A DNA stretch of 64,000 nt from Spirosoma sp. SC4-14 (GCF_037201965.1 NZ_CP147518.1:7123001-7187000), one strand, 5' to 3'; shown: positions 34,470-44,721, numbered from the stretch's first letter. The notes: a model not told the origin generated them from the sequence alone. A program made the numbers and translations.

Positions 34470-36315
34470 GCGAGCTTTTATAGATCAGAATGGATTCGGC
34501 CTGAACAAATACTGAGGCATCGCCCGCTACCAGCGACGGGGCCGCTACGGGGCCAAGCCATTGCGGATCGGCAGAATCCAGTAGTTTTTGCCAGGGTTCT
34601 CGGCTGGCAGGCAGCGTTAGCAACTGCGGTTGTGTCGAAAAGTTCATCAGGCATACAATCGGTACTTCGTCGGCAATCTGTTGAGGCCGTTGGCGCAACA
34701 GTTGAAGTGTTTGCTGGGTTTCGTCCATAATAACCGCAACCGTTTCGCGGTTTGGATGACGCAACGGCGAATGTTTCCGTAAAGCCAGCAGCGCCTGATA
34801 ATAGCGAAAGAGCGTTTGGTGCGGCTCCTTCGTCAGCAAATCCCACTGGAGTTTCGATTTCTGAAACGTTTGCTCATCCTGCGGATCGGGAGCCTCATCG
34901 GTAGTATGAAATGCCGCAAATTCCCGCTTACGTCCTTCCCGAACGGCTTCAATCAGCGCCATGTCGGAATGGCTCACAAAATACAGGAATGGATTGAGCT
35001 CTCCCCACTCTTCGCCCATAAACAACATCGGCAGATATGGACTACTCATGACGGCTCCGGCCATCAGTTTCTGCATCGAAAAACTAACCAGCTCAGCCGG
35101 GCGCTCGCCCAGCATTCGGTTACCGATCTGATCGTGATTCTGCGAAAAAACGATAAACTGCCGACCGGGGTGATCGGCCGTCGATTTTCCGACAACTTTA
35201 GCGCGCCGGGGCATGTAGGCTCCATCGTAGACATAGGCATCGCGATAGGCTTTAGCCAGGTGACGGATACCATCATAATCGGCATAATAACCGCTACGTT
35301 CTCCGCCAGCCGTAACGCGAAGAGCGTGATGAAACTCATCGTTCCATTGGGCATCCATGCCATAGCCATCGGCAGCAATTGGCCGAATGAAACGTGGTTC
35401 GTTCAGATCCGATTCAATAATCAGATAATGCTGCCGACCTGTTTGCGTCATGAGCAGGTTCGTATACTGCTTAAACTCGCGCAGAATATGCAAATCGCTG
35501 TTATCGTGGATAGCATGGGCGGCATCGAGCCGCAGCGCATCGATATGAAAATCGCGGAACCACATCAACAGATTTTCGATAAAATACCGCCGAACGCTAT
35601 CGCTATAATTATCGTCGAAGTTGATGGCCTGTCCCCAGGGCGTCTGGTATTTGCTGGTGAAATACGGTCCAAAATCCGTAAAATAATTCCCTTCGGGTCC
35701 CATGTGATTATAGACCACATCGAGCACAACGGCCAATCCTTTCCGATGGCAGGCATCCACTAATTTCTGCAACCCAGCCGCCCCTCCATAGGATTTCTGC
35801 ACCGCATACGGACAAACACCATCGTAACCCCAGTTTCGGCTACCCGGAAACTGAGCCACCGGCATAATTTCGATCGCATTAATACCCAGTTCGACCAAAT
35901 AATCCAGTTTGGTTTCGATGCCGGCAAAAGTACCTTCGGGTGTAAACGTGCCTGTATGAAGCTCATAGATGAGATAATCTTCCAGTGGTACGTTTTTCCA
36001 TTCGGCATCAGTCCATACAAAAGCCGTTGTATCAACAGCCTGCGATGGACCATGAACTCCCTCTGGCTGGGCCAGCGATGCCGGATCGGGCCGTTCAACT
36101 TTGCCGTTCAGCACAAAAGTGTATCGATCGTCGGGTTTGAGCAGATCTGTTGTTGTTTTCCAGTAACTACCTTCGTTCTGAAGCGGTATGATCTGATTCA
36201 GGCCAAAGTGATGAAGGGCTACATTTTCGACCAGGGGCGCCCAGACCCGTACGCAGGCTCCCGCATCGGAGAACGTTACGCCCAGCGTTCGTTGACTTGT
36301 AAATAATTCGTTCAT
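34462..36315 (-). CDS. treZ: Malto-oligosyltrehalose trehalohydrolase
   Basis: About 617 residues from the ATG at 36315 (MNELFTSQRTLGVTF); an ATG at 36354 would add 13. It cleaves maltooligosyl-trehalose to release trehalose, the second step after TreY. An N-terminal beta-sandwich (VRVWAPLVENVALHHF) is followed by the GH13 barrel: AVVLDVVYNHMGPEGNY, FHIDALRLDAAHAIHD with the nucleophile, YLIIESDLNEPRFI and VFSQNHDQIGNRMLGER, plus the family-specific FMGEEWGELNPFLYF. First gene of the treZ-treY pair. No trehalose synthase TreS or debranching TreX is nearby. Confidence 0.95.
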   Translation of the reverse strand: MNELFTSQRTLGVTFSDAGACVRVWAPLVENVALHHFGLNQIIPLQNEGSYWKTTTDLLKPDDRYTFVLNGKVERPDPASLAQPEGVHGPSQAVDTTAFVWTDAEWKNVPLEDYLIYELHTGTFTPEGTFAGIETKLDYLVELGINAIEIMPVAQFPGSRNWGYDGVCPYAVQKSYGGAAGLQKLVDACHRKGLAVVLDVVYNHMGPEGNYFTDFGPYFTSKYQTPWGQAINFDDNYSDSVRRYFIENLLMWFRDFHIDALRLDAAHAIHDNSDLHILREFKQYTNLLMTQTGRQHYLIIESDLNEPRFIRPIAADGYGMDAQWNDEFHHALRVTAGGERSGYYADYDGIRHLAKAYRDAYVYDGAYMPRRAKVVGKSTADHPGRQFIVFSQNHDQIGNRMLGERPAELVSFSMQKLMAGAVMSSPYLPMLFMGEEWGELNPFLYFVSHSDMALIEAVREGRKREFAAFHTTDEAPDPQDEQTFQKSKLQWDLLTKEPHQTLFRYYQALLALRKHSPLRHPNRETVAVIMDETQQTLQLLRQRPQQIADEVPIVCLMNFSTQPQLLTLPASREPWQKLLDSADPQWLGPVAAPSLVAGDASVFVQAESILIYKSSHV

Positions 36316-36526
36316 ACGTTGAGAATGGTGAACTAGTCCCGAAGAAATTAACATCCTATGGGGCTAATGTGTTGGCTTCGAAGGCGAAAAAAACGTGTTC
36401 GGGCCTAACTTTATCGCTACCAGAACACAATTATTACAGAAAAAGAGACAGGGTTTTCGCAAAAAGCCATGCCAGCATACGACGCGTCGTGGTTAGGTTG
36501 CGCGCTATGAGAGAGATCCTTCAGGA

Positions 36527-38500
36527 CTAAATTTCCACTTCAACCGTAGTGCCCTCGTCGGCAAATACCCGAAAGGTTCCACCCAGTTCTTCGGCACGGG
36601 TTTTCATGTTCTGGAGTCCATAATGCTGCTCCGAAACGGCTCCGTTTGCCCAGGTAAACCCTTTACCGTTGTCATGAACGCGCAGCTTGATGCGGCCGCC
36701 TGCACTAACCTGCATACCAACCATGGCGCGGGTAGCACCGGCATGCTTGATCACATTATTAAGCGCTTCCTGTACGATTCGGAATAAGTTCAGCACCTGC
36801 GTCGAGGTTAGTCGTTGGCCTGGTGCTCCGGTAACCAGCACATCGACATGCAGGCCATCGGTTTCCTGAACGTATCGGTTGATATACTGATTAAGCCGAT
36901 CCGAAAATTCTTCGACCGTAAAACTTTCCTGATGAATGGCCCAGATCGTTTCGCGCAGGAGTTTCACGGCTTCGCGCGTGTAGCTGACGATGGTCCGCAA
37001 CTGATCGGACCACTGGCGCCCATTGAGTTTAGGCTGCTTTTCAACCTGATCGCTGATGTGTGTCAGGTTAGTAACAACAAAAGCCAGATGGGCACCCACA
37101 TTGTCGTGGAGATCGCGGGCAATACGCTCTTTTTCGAGCAGCAGACTATTTTTTACGGCCAGTGTTTGTACTTCGGCTTCGTAGGTCCGTTTTTGCTGAA
37201 CAGTTCGTTCTTTTATCAATCGTTCGGTCTGGTCACGATCCATTTTGTAGCGATAGGCCAGCCCAAAGGTCAGCACCAGCACTTCCAGGAGAGCGGCCAG
37301 CGCATAATAAACAAAATTTGCAACGGGCACATAAGTAGGCATCACCCCGAAATTGGCAAGTACCTGTCCCAAATTCAGCGCATAGAATGGGATAACCGCT
37401 ACCAGATACAGCCAGGCTTCTTTCCGGTGGTAGTTCCGAATAATACTGATAACTATATACGCAACAATAACCGGCATGGGCAACCAGTAAATTACGGAGA
37501 AGATGCGAATCAGAACTAGTTCCGTTGCAGACGAAAACGATGTAAACCGCTCCACAACCAGCGTTGAGAGACAGGCAAGTCCGCTCCACAATACAACGGT
37601 TCCGATTGTATGCCATCGATGCGAAGGGGTGCGCCGTAAGGTCAAGAAGGTGCGTACAAACGTTAGCTGCGAATAAAATAAAATCAATGGAAACAGGAAA
37701 TAAACGTTCTGCCGGGGCAACCAGAATTGCGCATCGAACGCAAACTGATTTAGAAACCCATCGTTGATTACAAAAAAACCAATGAGCCCCAGCAGACAAA
37801 AAATGTATTTTGAGTAGACCCGGTCGAGCGTTATCAGAAAAAAAATCAGGCTCATGACCGATACAAATGCCAGCGTAAACAGCACCCCGCCCCAGAACAG
37901 ATAATTCCTTTGCGACATGGCTTCGTAAGCCGATTCACGAACCAGGCTGATGGGTACAATTTGTGTTCCACGTCGTTTGACTATTCGCACGTAAGCCGTT
38001 ACCAGTTGCTTTTGCGGTATTGTGAACGGAAACCAATAGTATCGATGATGGCGAAGACGCTCAGCAACTGGCGTTTTCCAGCCGATAACGGGCGATGTTG
38101 AAATAATTCGATGCTGACTATCGACAACAAAAAGCTGAATTTCATCAAAGCACCAAAAGTCGACTTCGACTAACCAGTTCTGCGGCAGCGCTGATGGGTT
38201 CTGGACACGCAACCGCAACCAGACGGGTTTAGCCACCTGGACACCCGTAACAAAGCCAAAATTAGGCACCGGCGTTACAACCGGTTGAAAAGCGTCGGTG
38301 TTTGTTAGCTGTAGAATATCCGTAATGAGCCGAGTACCCAGCGAGTCCCGAAAATAGGCGAGTTTTTCCCGTAAATGTATTTGCTCATCTCCCTCTGGCA
38401 AGACCTCTACTGGCTGGCGGCTCAAGGGTTGCCCGACAAGCCGGACAGTGGCCAAACAACAGGTCAACATTAAGAAGATCAGACGTATACAATGAAGCAT
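36527..38500 (-). CDS. Sensor histidine kinase with 7TM-DISM input module
   Basis: 657 residues. Signal peptide (to about residue 23), an extracellular 7TMR-DISM beta-sandwich domain (about 40-185), seven membrane spans (about 190-400), a short coiled coil, then a HisKA_3 dimerisation domain with the phospho-acceptor His464 in LEKERIARDLHDNVGAHLAF and a HATPase domain ending GLQNMKTRAEELGGTF. The input sandwich resembles carbohydrate-binding folds. Kinases of this class normally signal to a NarL/LuxR or LytTR regulator, but none is adjacent. Its place between treZ-treY and the amylase gene suggests a sugar-related signal; that is inference. Confidence 0.9.
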   Translation of the reverse strand: MLHCIRLIFLMLTCCLATVRLVGQPLSRQPVEVLPEGDEQIHLREKLAYFRDSLGTRLITDILQLTNTDAFQPVVTPVPNFGFVTGVQVAKPVWLRLRVQNPSALPQNWLVEVDFWCFDEIQLFVVDSQHRIISTSPVIGWKTPVAERLRHHRYYWFPFTIPQKQLVTAYVRIVKRRGTQIVPISLVRESAYEAMSQRNYLFWGGVLFTLAFVSVMSLIFFLITLDRVYSKYIFCLLGLIGFFVINDGFLNQFAFDAQFWLPRQNVYFLFPLILFYSQLTFVRTFLTLRRTPSHRWHTIGTVVLWSGLACLSTLVVERFTSFSSATELVLIRIFSVIYWLPMPVIVAYIVISIIRNYHRKEAWLYLVAVIPFYALNLGQVLANFGVMPTYVPVANFVYYALAALLEVLVLTFGLAYRYKMDRDQTERLIKERTVQQKRTYEAEVQTLAVKNSLLLEKERIARDLHDNVGAHLAFVVTNLTHISDQVEKQPKLNGRQWSDQLRTIVSYTREAVKLLRETIWAIHQESFTVEEFSDRLNQYINRYVQETDGLHVDVLVTGAPGQRLTSTQVLNLFRIVQEALNNVIKHAGATRAMVGMQVSAGGRIKLRVHDNGKGFTWANGAVSEQHYGLQNMKTRAEELGGTFRVFADEGTTVEVEI

Positions 38501-38671
38501 CAGTGGTCAGGAATTACCACTAATGTAGGGATTTATTTAAGAATTTGAGACATACTGAAACGATAGACGTAGCAAGCCATTTCCCCGAAAATCGCTACTA
38601 ACCAGTGCTTTCAGCATCTTTTTACCTAGTTAACGGTATCAACAGTGGATTGGGCATAGCAGCCTTGCAGC

Positions 38672-41386
38672 TTACTCAACAATCATTTTTTCGGTCTGTC
38701 GATTAACCCCATCCGTTACAATTACCAGATAAAGTCCCTTAGCCAGCAATGTTCCATCGACGGTTACGGTATTGAGACCTTTTTTCAGGGGGTAGGTATG
38801 CTGACGAATAGGCTGACCCGTTGCAGTTGTAATGCTAATCGTTATTAGTTGCTCGATCGGATTGTTGATGGTCAGTTGGGCTGCTCCATGCACAGGATTT
38901 GGTACTAGCTGAGTCAGCAAAGCCGTTGGGTCGATGCGGGCCGACCGAATTTTAGAATAAGTCACACTGCCGTCCCGATCAACCATTTTCAGTCGATAGT
39001 ATACCGATACACCAACAGGCGCAGTATTGTCCAGATAGCTATAAGTACCAGTCGGTTCGTTGATTGTGCTGGCCGACACCCAGGCCAGATCAGCGAATTC
39101 GCGGGCATCGGAAGATCGTTGTAACTGATAGCCCGAAAATTCGTTTTCGGCAGTCGATTTCCAGTCCAGCCGCACGGCTTGCGGCAATGCTTTCGCATCA
39201 AATGAAACCAGCGTTACGGGTAAAGCGGCTCCCTGTACCCAAATACCGAAACTATGGGCTGGTACTGTTACGCGCAGTACACCAGCACTCGACACGATGG
39301 GTGCTGGTGTCGATGTCGTACCGGCAACGTTAGAAAAAGGCACCCCGATTGCTACACCATTACGCTGTATAACCGGTATTTCGACATCCATAGCCTGATC
39401 GCCGTAATTGATTACGTTCAACACTTCTTTACCACCCACACTCCCGGTAGCATTGTTCTGATAAATCAGCGAGCGTTTATAACAACCACTGAAATAGTTA
39501 ATGGCAGGCCCACCAAACTTATTGAGGTAATCGATGCCCGTTGACCCGTTGATGTATGTTTTCAGAACACCAATAAGTTGATCGATTTCGGTCTTTAATC
39601 CGCCCTGCGACCAGGCAGGAAAATAACTATACGATTGCGGTACGCAGGACGAACCATTCCAGGTAATGACGCTGGACGGGTAACCGTAATAATCGGGCCA
39701 GAAGATGGTAGGCACTCCTAACTGATTATTGGTAAGCATATAGGCATAGCTATTGAGTGCATCGGCCCGGTCGTGTACCAACGCATCGCCGTAGGTAGGA
39801 TCAGAACTCCGAAAATCGTGGTTGTTGAGCATTGTAACTACATTATTACCGCTAAAACCACTTCCATCATGCAGACTCCCCGTAAAAATATTACGAACAT
39901 CCCACGACCCGGAGTCGTTACAATCCGACGAAGTACTAACGCCGTTGCCGCCATCGCTGGCCTTCTTAAGCTGATCGCGCAGGTTAAAATCAAACACTTT
40001 AGGGTTCAGCCCACTGGCTCCGCAGCTACTCAGTTTGCTATATACTTCATTGAGCCAGTTGCCCTGCAAACCAGGGTCCTGCCCATACCATTCGCCCACA
40101 ATCAGGCTCGGATCTTTACCGGCTGCGTGCATGGCGCATAACATATCGCCAACAAACGACGACGGAAAGTGCTTGATCGCATCCATCCGCAGGCCGCGAA
40201 TGCCAACCTGATCCCAACTCCAGATTGTCCAGTCGATGAGTTTTTGTTTGGTATCAGGATTCTGATGGTCATAATCGTAGAAATAATCCATGCTTTGCTG
40301 GCTATAGGCAGGCCCCAGACAGGTAGCATTAACATCGGCCGCCGGATCGCCCAGCCAGTTAGGCCGGAAATTACTACCGTTCATGCAAGGCTCGCCACCA
40401 GGCAGGTTACAGAAATTCGTAAACGTTTGCGCCCGAAGTTTATAATTTGAATTGAAACCGCTCGCAGCAAACACATTAGTATAATCGGCCAGATCGCGGG
40501 CCGAGCCATTGCCCGATGATCCCAGCGGGTCATACCAGATTTTCCAGGGACGATGATTCGAATAGGACGTAATATCGCCCGGATTGATGTTGATCATCTG
40601 AATAAACAGCGTATCGGTCGCATTAAAATCGGCCGTGTTTAGCGATACCTGAAACTCATCCGAATCGCCGTTGTTGTCGATCGTTACCTGGTAATTTGTT
40701 CCTAACTGAATAGCATAGGCAGCACTCTGCTCCGGAGCGACAACAGTAGCGGCATTAACCGGCGACCAGCGAGAACCCCCAATTTTATTGGTTGTTACAT
40801 ACAGCATATACTGGCTTCCGGCATAAGTATTGGTTCGGGAACTGATGTTGATATAATAATTTCCGGTGCCATTTCCGCTCGAACCGCCAATGGGCAAAAT
40901 CATCCGGTAACGATCCGACGGATACGAATACTGGTAACACCCCTGATTGCTGGTATTTCCGGCATGATTGATGATATAGTCCAGTACTGGATCGTTGTTT
41001 TCGGCCGAGCCACCATCACGGTGATTGTACACCATATCGCCCACCACCTGCATTCCGGCACTGCTGAAAGTCGAGACCATATTCACTATAGTCTGTTTCG
41101 TTCCTAGAGCCGTCAGGGTACTGTTTGTTCCGATATATAAATCTTTAGGATCATACCCTCCACTGTTAGGCCCATTACCCTGAAACGGCGGAGTCCAGAT
41201 ATGCGTAAACCCCGACGTGGCCAGTTGCGACGCTTTTGCAGCCATTGTATCGGCCCAGGCGGCTCCGCATTGTGCTTTAGGAATATCGTAATAAAACCCC
41301 TGCATCAGCACCTGCTGTGCAACTGCCGATGCGATCAGCGTTGAGTAAACGATCAGTATGGCACTAAATTTAAGGACAATTTTCAT
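38672..41386 (-). CDS. Secreted GH13 alpha-amylase with type IX sorting domain
   Basis: 904 residues. Signal peptide (ends SAVAQ near residue 24), then a GH13 catalytic domain with the four conserved regions: MQVVGDMVYNHRDGG, GIRGLRMDAIKHFPS (nucleophile Asp), SLIVGEWYGQD (acid Glu) and VVTMLNNHDFRSSD. After it come a beta domain near residues 610-690, a fibronectin-like segment (VTLVSFDAKALPQAVRLDWKST type) and a C-terminal type A sorting domain (LVPNPVHGAAQLTI ... GLYLVIVTDG ... KMIVE). The domain marks it as T9SS cargo that is exported or surface-bound. It hydrolyses starch or glycogen outside the cell, releasing maltodextrins that could feed the trehalose pathway. Confidence 0.92.
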   Translation of the reverse strand: MKIVLKFSAILIVYSTLIASAVAQQVLMQGFYYDIPKAQCGAAWADTMAAKASQLATSGFTHIWTPPFQGNGPNSGGYDPKDLYIGTNSTLTALGTKQTIVNMVSTFSSAGMQVVGDMVYNHRDGGSAENNDPVLDYIINHAGNTSNQGCYQYSYPSDRYRMILPIGGSSGNGTGNYYINISSRTNTYAGSQYMLYVTTNKIGGSRWSPVNAATVVAPEQSAAYAIQLGTNYQVTIDNNGDSDEFQVSLNTADFNATDTLFIQMININPGDITSYSNHRPWKIWYDPLGSSGNGSARDLADYTNVFAASGFNSNYKLRAQTFTNFCNLPGGEPCMNGSNFRPNWLGDPAADVNATCLGPAYSQQSMDYFYDYDHQNPDTKQKLIDWTIWSWDQVGIRGLRMDAIKHFPSSFVGDMLCAMHAAGKDPSLIVGEWYGQDPGLQGNWLNEVYSKLSSCGASGLNPKVFDFNLRDQLKKASDGGNGVSTSSDCNDSGSWDVRNIFTGSLHDGSGFSGNNVVTMLNNHDFRSSDPTYGDALVHDRADALNSYAYMLTNNQLGVPTIFWPDYYGYPSSVITWNGSSCVPQSYSYFPAWSQGGLKTEIDQLIGVLKTYINGSTGIDYLNKFGGPAINYFSGCYKRSLIYQNNATGSVGGKEVLNVINYGDQAMDVEIPVIQRNGVAIGVPFSNVAGTTSTPAPIVSSAGVLRVTVPAHSFGIWVQGAALPVTLVSFDAKALPQAVRLDWKSTAENEFSGYQLQRSSDAREFADLAWVSASTINEPTGTYSYLDNTAPVGVSVYYRLKMVDRDGSVTYSKIRSARIDPTALLTQLVPNPVHGAAQLTINNPIEQLITISITTATGQPIRQHTYPLKKGLNTVTVDGTLLAKGLYLVIVTDGVNRQTEKMIVE

Positions 41387-41687
41387 GGTATTGGTGGGTC
41401 ATAATCAGGTAAAAAAACAGGACAGATAACGAATGAATTATCAACAGTTTCCGGCGGTGTTACCAGCACATGCATGATCCCTGCTTAGGTTAGCACAGGC
41501 AGTAGAAAAGCTAACAGATGACACTAAAAATCAAAATTAGCCTATTTTTATATATAATATTTTATAAAATCAATAGAATTATAATCTGACCTACCCGTAT
41601 AAAAAGAAACGGCTGACAAAGGTGCCAGCCGTTTCTTTTTCGTGAACTGAAAACGTATTTCGTCAATCGCCTTTAGTTCTGCATGAT
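41387..41687. other. AT-rich divergent-side gap with terminator
   Basis: About 300 bases without a gene. The right part holds a strong terminator (next entry); the AT-rich middle (about 41520-41580) and the part next to 41386 would contain the amylase promoter. No clear TAnnTTTG element was found on the minus strand. Confidence 0.5.
41601..41640 (-). terminator. Terminator after the Gfo/Idh/MocA-family gene
   Basis: A perfect 15-bp stem AAAAAGAAACGGCTG / CAGCCGTTTCTTTTT with a 10-bp loop. On the minus strand it ends in T residues, downstream of the stop at 41688. Confidence 0.9.
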
Positions 41688-43118
41688 CTATAACGAATAG
41701 TTTCCATTGTACTTTCGCTTCACAAACTGATTGGCATAATCGAAATTGGTAATCTTCATATTGTCGCCATCCCAGAAGAGCTTCTTGCGGCCGATAAATT
41801 TATCATTTTCCCGGGCCAGATACGACCGCGTCGCCAGATTCCCCATCAATACGGTTTCGGTCAGTGGCCCTGCTTCGTCGAATGACGATGATGTATAAGC
41901 ACCATAGCCCTGTTTGCAGGCTTTCACCCATTGCTGCTGATGCCCTTCGGTTTTTCCCTCGACCAGTGGTTTTTGGGGCGCAGGCAGGTCTTTGTCCGAA
42001 AATTTGCTGGTAGGAAACAGTTTGGGATTATTGCCAAATAAGCCGCCCGCCAGCATACCTTTGGTTCCAATAAACAGCATTCCTCCGTCTATCTCACTAA
42101 ACATATCGTTGTAGTCGACGCCCTCGGGCACCTGAGGCCGAATTCCACCATCGAACCACGAAAGCTTAATTTCTTTTACTTTCTTATCATTAGACGGGAA
42201 AGTCAGATGGATTGCCGACGAAGGCGGACATACGTCGTCGTAGAAGGCTTCCACAAAAAAGTCGGAATAAACCGAGCCAACGCTACATTCGACCGAGGTA
42301 GGGTATTTTAGTTTTAAAGCCCGAAACGGCACATCCATGAAGTGGCACCCCATATCGCCAAGCGCCCCGGTACCGAAATCCCAATAGCCCCGCCAGCGCG
42401 TAGGCATATATGCTTCGTGATAGTCCCGATAGGGAGCGGTGCCGAGCCAGAGTGGCCAGTTTACCTCCGGCGGAACCGGTTGCGACTCGCCCTTATCTTT
42501 TGGTGATTTTACACCCTGTGGCCATACCGGCCGATTGGTCCAGCAATAAACCGTATGAACATGACCAATCACATTTGTCTGAATAGCCGTTTCTATAATA
42601 CGTGTTGCATCGCCTGAACTACCCTGATTGCCCATTTGCGTAACCACTTTATACTTCCGGGCCGCTTCGGTTAGCATCCGGGCTTCATAAATATCGTGCG
42701 TAAGTGGTTTTTCGACATACACGTGCTTGCCAAGTTGCATGGCTGCCATTGCAATAGGGGCATGCATATGATCGGGCGTGCTGACAATTACGGCATCGAA
42801 GGTTTTACCAACCTTATCAAACATTTCGCGGTAGTCCTGAAAATAAGGAGCGCTGGGAAACTTGGCACGGAATTTTTTAGCCTGACGATCATCGACATCG
42901 CATAACGCCACCATATTGTCGGTGCCATTATTGTAAGCGAGCCGAATGTTGACATCGGCTTTCCCTCCGCATCCAACGGCAGCAATATTGAGCTTATCGG
43001 ATGGGGCAATGAAGCCTTTACCACCTAACACATGGCGAGGAACAATCAGGAAACTGGTGGTTGCCAGTACTCCGCCTTGCAGAAATTTCCGGCGGGAAAC
43101 GGTCTGATTAGAAGACAT
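41688..43118 (-). CDS. Tat-exported Gfo/Idh/MocA-family oxidoreductase
   Basis: 476 residues. It starts with a twin-arginine signal (SRRKFLQGGVLATTSFLIVP), so it is exported folded to the periplasm. A Rossmann NAD(P)-binding domain follows (LNIAAVGCGGKADVN, then MVALCDVDDRQA), with the conserved catalytic-lysine block GKHVYVEKPLTHDI and the C-terminal Gfo/Idh/MocA fold (WRGYWDFGTGALGDMGCHFMD). Family members act on sugars or sugar acids; many Bacteroidota carry large sets of exported ones with unknown substrates. It is monocistronic, with a terminator after it. Confidence 0.9.
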   Translation of the reverse strand: MSSNQTVSRRKFLQGGVLATTSFLIVPRHVLGGKGFIAPSDKLNIAAVGCGGKADVNIRLAYNNGTDNMVALCDVDDRQAKKFRAKFPSAPYFQDYREMFDKVGKTFDAVIVSTPDHMHAPIAMAAMQLGKHVYVEKPLTHDIYEARMLTEAARKYKVVTQMGNQGSSGDATRIIETAIQTNVIGHVHTVYCWTNRPVWPQGVKSPKDKGESQPVPPEVNWPLWLGTAPYRDYHEAYMPTRWRGYWDFGTGALGDMGCHFMDVPFRALKLKYPTSVECSVGSVYSDFFVEAFYDDVCPPSSAIHLTFPSNDKKVKEIKLSWFDGGIRPQVPEGVDYNDMFSEIDGGMLFIGTKGMLAGGLFGNNPKLFPTSKFSDKDLPAPQKPLVEGKTEGHQQQWVKACKQGYGAYTSSSFDEAGPLTETVLMGNLATRSYLARENDKFIGRKKLFWDGDNMKITNFDYANQFVKRKYNGNYSL

Positions 43119-43204
43119 TGATACTAGATATTGGTCGTTGACAGCCTAAACTACACTATAAAAAGTATAACTTCCAATATCTAATATCTAATTGCCATGA
43201 AAAT

Positions 43205-43501
43205 TTAGGCCATAACCTGCCCCATTTTCATGGCAATGCCCATGTCGCCTTTTACCTTGAGCTTACCGGTCATAAAAGCCATCATTGGATTTAGTTCGCC
43301 GGTACCCATCTTTACCAGATTGTCGACACTGACATGCAGGTCGCAATCGGCGGGTTTATCGTCGTTAGAAACTATTACCGGCGATTGGGTAGCATCAATG
43401 TAAACAACACCCTGATCGGTAACGAGCTTAGCCGTTGCATTAAGACTATCGGCATGGGTTGCTTTGGTTCTTATCTGATCGGTCAATTCCTGTAGATTCA
43501 T
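43205..43501 (-). CDS. SCP2 sterol-binding-domain protein
   Basis: 98 residues from the ATG at 43501 (one at 43519 would add six). It is a free-standing SCP2-like domain: a hydrophobic-pocket fold that binds fatty acyl chains or other lipids. The typical end motif is present (DLHVSVDNLVKMGTGELNPMMAFMTGKLKVKGDMG; cited by LVKMGTGELNPMMAF and GKLKVKGDMG). Soluble, cytoplasmic. Its lipid ligand and partners are unknown. Confidence 0.9.
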   Translation of the reverse strand: MNLQELTDQIRTKATHADSLNATAKLVTDQGVVYIDATQSPVIVSNDDKPADCDLHVSVDNLVKMGTGELNPMMAFMTGKLKVKGDMGIAMKMGQVMA

Positions 43502-43629
43502 AGTTAAATTAGGTTTCATGGATTGATTATGAAACTATGCCGCGAAAATAAGGTTTTTAGGGTGGTTAGGCCTTTTATTTCGAAATCAATCCCAAAAAAA
43601 CTGAACCGTCAGTTTATTCTTTCCCAGTA

Positions 43630-44085
43630 ATGCGTTCTCAATTTCTCACCGTACTCTGTATTCTTTCGTTCCTCAGTTGTGCCTGGGGCTTATTTGACGC
43701 CGTTATTTCATTTGTTCAGACAAATGCGGTAGCCGAAACGTCGTATGTCAAACGACGGTATACGCCCGAGGAACAAAAAAATAAGCCCAAACAATACTTC
43801 GAAGACCGGGCAGCAACGGGCGATCAACCCATGCCGGGCGACCCGGACGAAATTCGTCGGTTATCGGTCGCTCAGTTTATTTATTCGCTCCTTACGCTCA
43901 TTGGAGCTATTCTGATGTTTCGCTTACAACGAATTGGTTTCTGGATTTATGTTGCCGGTGTAGCCGCTGGAATCATTTTACCAGTGGCTCTGTCGGGTTT
44001 CGGTGCCCTTAATACGTCGTTCGGGGTATTTTTCAGCGTTTTGTTTGCCGGACTCTACTGGACAAATCTGAAAGAAATGCATTAG
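43630..44085 (+). CDS. Four-span membrane protein of unknown function
   Basis: 151 residues with a hydrophobic N-terminal segment (about 4-28), a charged hydrophilic loop containing RRYTPEEQKNKPKQYFEDRA, and three further spans near 82-145. Not recognised. Divergent from the SCP2 gene, and convergent with the HAD gene that ends 15 bases after its stop codon. Confidence 0.7.
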   Translation: MRSQFLTVLCILSFLSCAWGLFDAVISFVQTNAVAETSYVKRRYTPEEQKNKPKQYFEDRAATGDQPMPGDPDEIRRLSVAQFIYSLLTLIGAILMFRLQRIGFWIYVAGVAAGIILPVALSGFGALNTSFGVFFSVLFAGLYWTNLKEMH

Positions 44086-44100
44086 TTCCTTATGCGCTGG

Positions 44101-44721
44101 TTATAGCGTTAACCCATACGATGCCAAAGCTTGCTGCGTACTATCGATGCTGGTATGATGCAGGCAGTGCATGCCCACCGTTCGGGCAATCTGCACAAAC
44201 ATATACCGGTCATCGATGTAAATAACCTGCTCTGGCTCGACCTGGGCCACATCGAGTGCTAACTGAAAAATATCGACATCGGGTTTGCGCAGATGCACAT
44301 AGCACGACGAAACAAAAGCATCGATAAACGTATCCAATCCAAACTGACGAATTCGATAGGAGTTAATTTCACGGCCTTCATTATTAACCGCAATTAGCTT
44401 TAAGCCATAGGTCTGCTTCAACTGACTGATCAATTGAATCATATCAGCATATGGCTGCGACTGCTCCATAATGAACCGCGTAAATTCCAGTGGAGAGTAG
44501 GAGCGTTTTTCGTAGAATACAATGCGTTTCAGATAGTCATCGAGGCTTAATTTGCCCGCTTCGTAGGTATCGAACGTCAGGTGATGCCGTTCATTAAGCT
44601 GTTCGTAATCCAGGTTAAAGAGTTCAGCCGCGCGTCGGCGGGCATTCCGGTCCCAGCCATTGGTTAGTAATACGCCACCTATATCTAAAAACAGTGCTTT
44701 AATGGGTTGGAGTGAAGTCAT
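44101..44721 (-). CDS. HAD-superfamily hydrolase (subfamily IA, YihX-like)
   Basis: 206 residues. Motif I is FLDIGGVLL, in which the second Asp of DxD is Gly, as in YihX-type members; motif II is around LIAVNNEGREI, the lysine motif is RKPD in HLRKPDVDIFQLAL, and motif III is VIYIDDRYMFV. Such enzymes dephosphorylate small sugar phosphates or similar metabolites; the loss of the acid/base Asp in motif I may limit phosphatase action. Substrate unknown. Upstream lies the Rrf2 regulator gene on the same strand, 34 bases away. Confidence 0.85.
   Translation of the reverse strand: MTSLQPIKALFLDIGGVLLTNGWDRNARRRAAELFNLDYEQLNERHHLTFDTYEAGKLSLDDYLKRIVFYEKRSYSPLEFTRFIMEQSQPYADMIQLISQLKQTYGLKLIAVNNEGREINSYRIRQFGLDTFIDAFVSSCYVHLRKPDVDIFQLALDVAQVEPEQVIYIDDRYMFVQIARTVGMHCLHHTSIDSTQQALASYGLTL

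Noticed and set aside
34816..35763. 315-codon frame antisense to treZ
   Set aside because: It lies entirely within a confidently assigned GH13 gene in the opposite direction; its sequence has no domain features.
36815..37519. 234-codon frame antisense to the histidine kinase
   Set aside because: Shadow of the kinase gene in GC-biased codons.
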